Positions 57,194 to 64,000 of a stretch of DNA of 64,000 nucleotides are shown one piece after another (position 1 is the stretch's first letter; every line of letters starts with the position of its first letter). The translations under genes and the position numbers were made by a program. The notes under the pieces were generated by a model. The model was given only the letters and a program-made list of their open reading frames with translations. It made no database searches and was not told the origin of the DNA. This DNA comes from Xiphydria camelus (lineage: Eukaryota; Arthropoda; Insecta; Hymenoptera; Xiphydriidae), in NCBI GenBank assembly GCA_963678675.1, contig OY783199.1, positions 8,502,355-8,566,354 on the forward strand, read 5' to 3'.

Positions 57194-58559
57194 TTTAGGC
57201 GCGTAGCGCAGTGGATTTAAACGATCGACTTGTCGTACTTTAGCTTTGAAAAATCGTACTTTGGGATTGAAATTTGGCTTTTTAAAATCGTTTAGAAACA
57301 ATAAACTAATGTATTAGAAAGTTCGAAAAGAAACATTTTTTAGTTAGTAATAGACCCGTGAATATGGCCAAAATCGCCCGTTTTCTTATATTTAACTTCA
57401 AGTATTTAAAAATCCTGACCCCTGGTATGCAAATTTGAGAGTTATATTCGTTTCTAGCGCACATAAATCTATAAGAATCACCTGGTTTGGTTCGAGTAAC
57501 AAAATCACTGTTGTCCGGTGTTATCTCTGGTTACAAAATATTGTGTTGTTTATATCAGCACCTCAGAGCTAAACAGTATTAACTCCATTGCCGATGGCAA
57601 GAAAATGTAATTTTTTTCGTAATAATACATAAAATATAAGATGTTCCGTCGCACGACAGACGGAATTCGACACATCGGTTCACACCGCTCGACATCATTC
57701 ATAAAATGCGCCAAAACTTCTTATGGAAGTGAGCGGGAGCGCTGGAGCGTAACTTTTCTTCGCTACAAAACATGGCGACCGCTACCATTTACGCTCACTT
57801 GGAGCGCTCGGTAGCATGCGCGTTCGGCAGATTTTTGCTGAGCTGCTCCACAACTGTTGCGGAGCGGTATAGGCCATCACACGTGAAAAAACGTAAGCAG
57901 TAACAGTAAGGATTGACCAATCAGAAAGCCTGTTTAAGCATAATTCCGTAAGAATAGTATTTCTGATTGGTCAATCCTTACTGTTACTGCTTACGTTTTT
58001 TCACGTGTGATGGCCTTTACGCTCCAGCGCTCCCGCTCACTTCCATCGGAAGAAGTTTTGGCGCATTTTATGAATGATGAGCGGTGTGAACCAATGAGTC
58101 GAATTCTGTCTGTCGTGCGACGGAACATCTCACATTTTATGTATTATTACGAAAAAATTACATTTTCTTGCCATCGACAATCGTAAAACAATCTGTTACC
58201 ATATCAGTACCTCAGAGCTAAACAGTATTAACTCCATTTTTTTCGAAACCCGTATTATTTCTTCATTCTGCTATTCTCAATGTAAAATAGCAGAATAAGG
58301 AAATAATACGGTTTTTGAAAAAAATTGTGTTAATACTGTTTAGCTCTGAGGTATTGATATAAACAACACAACATTTTGTAACCAGAGATAACACTGGACA
58401 ACAGTGATTTTGTTACTCGAACCAGACCAGGTGATGCTTATAGATATATGTGCACTAAAAACGAATCTGACTCTCAAATTGATTGTTCCTAAACAATTTT
58501 ATAAAGCCAAATTTCACTACAACAAGTCGATCGTTTAAGTCCGCCGCGCCACACGCCTA
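57194..58559. mobile_element. Foldback element with two nested MITEs
   Basis: Arms begin TAGGCGCGTAGCGC and end with the complement (CACGCCTA); they run for several hundred bp. The loop is the 144-bp MITE at 57872-58015. The right arm has an extra CCTCAGAGCTAAACAG hairpin (about 58210-58355) that the left arm lacks, so that insertion came after the arms formed. Confidence 0.75.
57872..58015. mobile_element. 144-bp perfect-hairpin MITE, copy B
   Basis: Same length and nearly the same sequence as 37118-37261. It forms the centre of the surrounding foldback. Confidence 0.8.
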
Positions 58560-58562
58560 AAT

Positions 58563-58701
58563 GGGTGCTTTCCATTTAACTGACACGAGTCGACACAAGT
58601 CGACACAAAATTAAACCATTAGTTCTTTCTGCTGGAGCCTGCCAATCAGTTGGTGGTTCTAGTAGAGCTGTGTCGACTTGTGTCATAAATGGAAAGCACC
58701 C
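58563..58701. mobile_element. 139-bp MITE, AAT duplication
   Basis: The ends are GGGTGCTTTCCATTTA and (inverted) GGGTGCTTTCCATTTATGAC, with inner GTCGACACAAGTCGACAC repeats. It is flanked by AAT at 58560-58562 and 58702-58704; the second AAT also serves HarbB. Confidence 0.8.
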
Positions 58702-58842
58702 AATGGGCGCGTTCGCTTTGGACGCTTACGCGCTGTGAGCGCTTACGCTTATAAGCGCTAATTCTCGACGTTTCTTTAGGTTTGTAAGCGCTCACATCAA
58801 AGCAACAAAACTCGTTCGTTTTGAATGTTGTGAGCGTTCAAA

Positions 58843-60375
58843 ATGGCGCTAACGAGAATAATTCCGTCTGTAGTATCAATGTTATTGGATTTTTTTGATG
58901 ATGTCGAAGAAGATCACAATTCTTATATCGAAGATTTAGAAGCTTGTGTAATATTTCTTGCCCAAAGTCTTATAAAAAAGCCGATACCACGATTGCGAAA
59001 TTATGTGGAGGAGGTTATACCAGCTTATAATAGTGAACAGTTTAAATCGCATTTTAGGTATGTATTATGTTTTTACGTATACTATATAAACCCTTAAATA
59101 AATGCTCGAGGACTTACTTAATTTTCTTATTATGAAGATATTATTATACTTGCAATATATTTAATAAAAAAAAAGTTTCTTTCATGTGATTATTCTTATG
59201 GAATTCTTTTTTCTTATTCTTTTTTTTATTTTATGAATAATGAAATGTTTTGTTTAGGATGCGGCGATCAACATTTAATTTCATTTTGCATCTTATAACA
59301 CCTTCATTAGTGAGGTTAAAATCAGGTCGTAAAACAATATCTCCTGAGAAGCAATTTTTGATTACCATATGGAAAATGAGTACGCCTGATTCATATAGGT
59401 AGGTATGTTAGACCATCTTTCAATCGCTTTCAATCTATAAATTATGCTGAATAACTTGAGATATTATATCATGCCTAATCTTTTGATTATTTTTAGATCT
59501 ATTTGTGAAAAATTTCATGTCGGAAAAGCAACTGCACTGAAAGCTGTACGAAGAGTTACAAAAGCTATTGTAACCCTGGCTCCAGTTTTTATCACTTGGC
59601 CGGAAAACGAGAGAGTGCAAGCAGTTTTTCAAGGATTCGCTGCTGTCAGTGCTTTTCCCAAAACAATAGGGGCAATTGATGGTACCCATATAAATATAAG
59701 AGCACCACATGTCAACCCTGAAAGTTATGTTAACAGGAAAGGTCATCACTCTATACAACTACAAGTAACTTATGTCTATTTTATTTAGTGCATGAAAAAT
59801 ATTAATATGTACTTGGTTATGATTTTATACGTATTACTTTTTAATAGGCTGTTTGTGATCATGAGCGCCGATTTACTCATTGTTTTGTTGGGCACGTTGG
59901 TTCTGTCCATGCTCAACGAGTTTTCCGCTTATCCGAAGTTTATGAGTATATGGGAAACCCACGAAAATTTCTAAATGATTGTCATTTAGTTGGTGATGCG
60001 GCTTATACAATTCACAATCATCTAATGACACCATATCGAGACAATGGGCATTTGACGGACAGAGAAAAAAATTACAATTTTTGTCACGCATCCGCTCGAA
60101 TGGTGATTGAAAGAGCATTTGGATTATTGAAAACAAGATTTCGGAGTTTGCTCACCGTTCTTGATATGGAACGTGTTGATTTAATACCAGATTTCATCCT
60201 TGCGTGTTGTATTTTGCACAACATTTGTTTGTTGCAAAATGATGAATTTCCCATAGAATTGGATTTCAATGAAAGTGATCATGTCACGCATCTATTAAAT
60301 GTAAGGAGGGATAGAAATGAAGGTCATTTGAAACGAGATACTATTTGTAATAATTTAATGATGCGAACTGTGTGA
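58843..60375 (+). CDS. HARBI1-like DDE transposase of HarbB
   Basis: Exons 58843-59057, 59258-59398, 59497-59764 and 59848-60375 join in phase (1152 nt, 383 aa). The N-terminal helical region (MALTRIIPS, FRMRRSTF, ISPEKQFLITIW) is followed by the helix-turn-helix-like ICEKFHVGKATALKAVRRV. The DDE_Tnp_4 nuclease has GAIDGTHINI (Asp180), LVGDAAYTI (Asp258) and ARMVIERAFG (Glu296). The C-terminal LACCILHNIC block is also typical. In VGSVHAQRVF the usual Asp of the VHD motif is Ala, which may weaken activity. Length is normal and there are no stops. It cuts and pastes the element; the human homologue HARBI1 shows the family can be domesticated, but complete termini argue for a live transposon here. 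Confidence 0.92.
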
Positions 60376-60603
60376 AAAAATATATTTATATTATAATTGT
60401 AATTAAAAAAGTATCGTAATATAAAAAAATACCGTAAAATGTGGTTACTTTATGACTGGAGGGGTTATATTGTAACAGAGCATAAAATTATAAACTCTCA
60501 AATTTGGGCGCAAAATTTGAGTTTATAATTGTATGCTCTGTCACAATGTAACCCCCAACAGTCACAAAGTAACTCCACTTTACGGTAAGTATAAACAATC
60601 AAA

Positions 60604-61982
60604 TTATTTGTTATTTTGTAAAACATTGACCATCCTATCAAGTGAATCGAGAAGTCTTAGTCTTAATTCCATGTTTTCTCTGTGTCGCCTTTCTGAAGTG
60701 TGTCGCAATTCTGCAAGCAATTCTTCAGCCGGGAGTACGGATCGTGCTTTTTCTAAAACAAACACGAAATACAAATCAAATTAATTATCTTGAATGATCA
60801 CATTAAATTACTAACTTACTAGGTTTTGGATTTTCATCGGTTTCTGAAAAATTCTCTATGCTCGATGTGCTGCATTCCGATTGACCTCTAGATCTCTTGC
60901 CAGTCGATGATACCGTAGCTACAGGTGACATGAATGGCTTCGTACCTAGAAGTTCGTCCATCAACTGGCGAAAAAAATATAATTAAATACTTCATGTTAA
61001 CGAAAAAGTGTAAATAGAATTTCAAAGAATATTTTACATTAAGATATGGCCATGCTCTTGTTGAATTGCCGGATTTGTTGTTGTGATCTTTCACAGCTTT
61101 ATATGTTCGTTTTAGTCCGGAAAATTTTGATAAACACTGTGGACCTGTAACGTTATGCCCATGTTTCAACAATTCCTGGGCTATCAAAGACCATATTTTT
61201 TTTTGAGAAATCTTTCCCGTATTAAAGTCATTTTGACGAAGACGATACTCCTCGATTAATAAAAGAATTGCTTCATGCGGCCACTTGAATGCTGCAAAAA
61301 TAAATTTATCGATAAAGAACACTAGAGAAATATTACGAGTATCTAAAACAGTATTACAAAAAATACCTTCGGCAGCTTCTTCTGCTGATCGAGGTATATC
61401 GTTTCCTGCAACATTGTCTGAAGCCTCTCTATCAGTCACATCACTGTTGTCATCTAAATAATAATGATCATATAAATTAAACAATTTCTTTACAAAATAG
61501 ATTTCTATCACAAGTCATGAAATGTGTCACTCAAGCAATAATCCAAAGAAACCTAAAACGTTGGTAAACTTACGACACAAACACATTGCCTCATTCAACT
61601 TTAGTCTAGCAAAAACAGGGTCTGGAAAGGAAGAAAAGTAATTCCGTGCAATGTAAAAGAAAGAGAATAGTCACTCAAATTTTTTGTGGTTCAAACAAAA
61701 TTGCCAAATGAATAATTTCATCTATTAAATCAAAATTAGAAGCCATTTAATTTATTCTTCTTAAAAATAGTGCAAATTTTTAAATAGAATAGCGGCCGTA
61801 GCACACCACCCACTAACAAACACCAATATCGCTACCTAGTATATATTACATTTTATAATAAAACATCAACAATTAAACTTACCGATCGCAATACGTTTTG
61901 CTTCATCTGCTGTTACGGATACGGTATATATTTTATTCGTATCTGTATTTTCTAAGTACACGGAAATGTTACTCGTCGCCAT
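60604..61982 (-). CDS. Myb/SANT-like partner protein of HarbB
   Basis: Exons 61982-61883, 61621-61574, 61453-61367, 61291-61038, 60964-60820 and 60752-60604 join in phase (783 nt, 260 aa). Start: MATSNISVYLENTDTNKIYT. An acidic linker (SDVTDREASDNVAG) precedes the trihelix DNA-binding domain: FKWPHEAILLLIEEYRLRQ, SQKKIWSLIAQEL, GPQCLSKFSGLKRTYKAVKD. The C-terminal part (SSTGKRSRGQSE, then LRHTSERRHRENMELRLRLL) looks like a nuclear signal and a coiled coil. Such proteins bind sub-terminal repeats and bring the transposase into the nucleus. The gene converges on the transposase gene, with stops 228 bp apart. Confidence 0.88.
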
Positions 61983-62427
61983 TTTTTAGGTTATATATTC
62001 CTAGGTTGATGTTCTCACGATATGCTACGCGTTCCTTTTGGAAATGAAGCGCTTATTAGCGCTCACGCTTTTGCTGCCCTACCTGGATGAAATAAGCGTT
62101 TGTGAGCAGAAGTTATGACGTTACAATGACGTCATCATTGCCTTTGTGAGCGCTCAAAGCGTCAAAGTGAACGGCATAAGCGATACTTATAAGCGCTTAA
62201 AGCGTGTAAGCGTCCAAAGCGAACGCGCCCAATGTATCGAAGGCCACGGCCGAAACTTGTTGTCAGCAGAATTCTGTTAACAGAGAGCGCTACTTCTGAG
62301 CGTACTGAGCGGTAGCGGTTTATGCTCGATCTGCTGAACGCAACCAATGGCGTCAGAAGAAAGACCGAGTCTGGAGGTCTAGGTAGAGGAAAGCGGCACA
62401 TGCCCGACCGATGATTTATATCTCTAT

Positions 62428-64000
62428 GGCCTGGTTGCACCAACCTGTTTAGAAAGTGAACCTTAACTAAGTACCACTTAAAACTAAGTATTACTTAAAT
62501 TTCAAAACTGTTGCACAAATCATAACTAAGTTCGGCTTTACTAAGGGAGAGATTCGTAGTGATTTTAATGTTTCTAGATTAGTAGCCTCGGATATAGTCG
62601 ACTGAAAGACCGGGAAAATTGAAAATCGACTTTCAGTTTTAAATGTGTACGATATTATGAAATCAACACGGTGGTGACATCCATGCCAGGCCTCACGGTT
62701 ACGGCCGGGTCGAGGGTTCCTATTGCCTATTGTATTGCCATAAAAATTTATCTCACCAGCAATGATTTTCGTCACATCTGGTAAGCAAATTTTCGGTTCT
62801 TGGATGTTTGAAAAGCGTTTGCCTCCTCCAGTCTTCCTTCGGTTCGCATTGCGAGTGGTATACCGAAGTACATAAAATTTTGAAATATAAACATCTATCA
62901 AGTACAAGAATGGAGGTTTCAGTAGCCAAAAAAGTTAGAGCAGCAAATTATACAAACGAGGAAAAGTTTGCACTCTTAAATATCATAGAACATTATAAAC
63001 ATATAATCGAGTGTAAAAAAACTGATAAAATTACTTGGAAGGATAAAGATCGTGCATGGCAGCAGATAACCGAGGAATTCAATACGTTATCACCTAATAA
63101 TACACACCGTAGTACGGAATCTTTGAAAAAGTTTTATGATAATAAAAAGAAAGAAGTAAGAAAAGAATTTTCGAGGGAAAAGATGGAAATATTAAAAACA
63201 GGTGGTGGTACAGCAGCGAAAATTAATGACCCAACATTTCAAGCAACTCTTTCGTTGATGAATATGAAAACCGTTAGAGGTAAATACTGCTGATTTCTTT
63301 TGACTTTGCAAGTATTAAGTTATGTAGATATTCCAAAAAATTATTTCTCACTTTTAAAATAATAGGTTTATGTAACGAGTTTGATGGGGATGCGACTATG
63401 GTGTCTACTTCTAACGAACCTGCAAATAAAAACTACAATAATTATGATGTGGAAATATTAGAAGACGGTTTAACGGAAGAGGAGATGCGGTGCATTAGAA
63501 ATGTTGGAATGGAAAATGTTGGCATGGTAATATTTATAAACTGTCAACAATTATGTTATCTCCTTATATTAGTTATATTTACATAATAGTGTATTCCATT
63601 CTTAGGAAAAACAAGAAGTTCTTCCATCAGAACATAAATTTGTTGAGAGACACAATACAGAACAATTGTTCAACGCAGCAGCAAGCAACAATTCAGTTAA
63701 TTATATGGAGAACGGAAAATCGTGTTCTACAATTAAGGACACCGAGGAAAAACGGTCGGTGGCCGATTGGGGAAATTATACTCCAACCTTATTAAAAGCT
63801 CCGAAATCTCATTGTTTAAACATACAAACAGTTAATAAGTCTGTTCAAAGTAATGAATCTAGACGGAAGCAAATACGAAGGCCTCAACTATTAGCTTCTA
63901 ATAAATCTAATATATCTCAGCAATATAGTGATCTAGCGGAGATAAAAATAGAATTGGCCAAAACACAATTAGAAGCTCTTAAAGGTGAAATAAAAAGGAA
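62428..64000 (+). mobile_element. Left part of a second Harbinger-type element (runs off window)
   Basis: GGCCTGGTTGCACCAACCTG at 62428, followed by AAGTACCACTTAAAACTAAG and GTTGCACAAATCATAACTAAG repeats, looks like a transposon end with sub-terminal repeats. A Myb/SANT-like gene follows. The right end is outside the window, so target duplication and completeness are unknown. Confidence 0.45.
62910..64000 (+). CDS. Myb/SANT-like DNA-binding protein, 3-prime incomplete
   Basis: Exons 62910-63279, 63366-63526 and 63606 to beyond 64000 keep one frame. The N-terminal domain (about residues 8-90) has NYTNEEKFALLNIIEHYK, ITWKDKDRAWQQITEEFN and STESLKKFYDNKKKEVRK, followed by TGGGTAAK. This is the Myb/SANT-like domain found in MSANTD-type proteins. 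The middle is acidic (ILEDGLTEEEM). The C-terminal part ends in a lysine- and glutamate-rich helix (DLAEIKIELAKTQLEALKGE). The start at 62910 is the last Met before the conserved domain; an upstream in-frame start at 62808 is less likely. It probably belongs to a Harbinger element, but a host gene cannot be excluded because the end is missing. Confidence 0.75.

Larger units (their letters stand above)
58705..62230. mobile_element. HarbB: apparently intact PIF/Harbinger transposon
   Basis: 3526 bp with termini GGGCGCGTTCGCTTTGGACG and its perfect complement, flanked by AAT. Sub-terminal AGCGCTTAT-type words repeat at both ends. It contains a plus-strand DDE transposase and a minus-strand Myb/SANT-like gene that converge, the standard two-gene layout of the superfamily. 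All exons have canonical splice sites and open frames. The nuclease acts at the ends and the partner protein recruits it to DNA and the nucleus, as known for HARBI1/NAIF1-type pairs. Confidence 0.9.
57087..62345. mobile_element. Outer foldback of a nested insertion stack
   Basis: The left arm 57087-57193 (TTGCATTCAGCAGATCGAGC ... GGCCTGCGATACATT) pairs with the right arm 62231-62345. Between them lie, in order, a foldback (57194-58559), a 139-bp MITE (58563-58701) and HarbB (58705-62230). Confidence 0.75.

Overview
The window is AT-rich insect nuclear DNA. Two multi-exon genes have clear insect-style structure (a DDX51/Dbp73D-type helicase and an annexin B9-like gene), a third encodes a secreted protein that looks like the insect DUF4773 family, and an R1-clade non-LTR retrotransposon is present. 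A hymenopteran such as an ant or wasp is plausible from the mixture of Harbinger, THAP, R1 and foldback elements, but that is inference and the species cannot be read from the sequence.

Host genes. (1) DDX51-like RNA helicase, minus strand, 15579 to 2084, six coding exons that join into one 638-codon frame. Its introns are packed with transposon debris, including a partial copy of its own last exon. (2) A small secreted DUF4773-like protein, plus strand, 37451-40265, four exons, 182 aa. (3) Annexin B9-like gene, minus strand, 51948 to about 40516, with a 9-codon first exon, four core exons and three tandem, equally long alternative last exons. Genes 2 and 3 converge about 250 bp apart.

Mobile DNA dominates the rest. 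5-14 kb holds THAP-type element relics and many hairpin MITEs. 16-22 kb holds a 1.3-kb inverted-repeat element and a 2.4-kb Harbinger-like element (HarbA) inside a foldback. HarbA keeps only the start of a transposase and carries two exons resembling the C-terminus of the mitochondrial fission regulator family. A second, almost identical HarbA copy lies at 54.6-57.0 kb. 23-28.3 kb is a damaged R1-clade retrotransposon. 28.7-31.3 kb, 46.3-48.7 kb and 49.1-50.7 kb are large foldback structures; the second is split by a pogo/Tigger remnant and the third abuts a tRNA-like SINE.

57-62.3 kb is a nested stack of insertions. At its core is an apparently intact PIF/Harbinger element (HarbB, 58705-62230) with both expected genes: a DDE nuclease on plus (383 aa) and a Myb/SANT-like partner on minus (260 aa). 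A further Myb/SANT-like gene starts at 62910 and runs off the window, probably inside another Harbinger element. Intact HarbB-like machinery next to non-coding Harbinger-type elements suggests how defective elements such as HarbA could have moved, though their terminal repeats differ from those of HarbB, so a direct donor is not shown.
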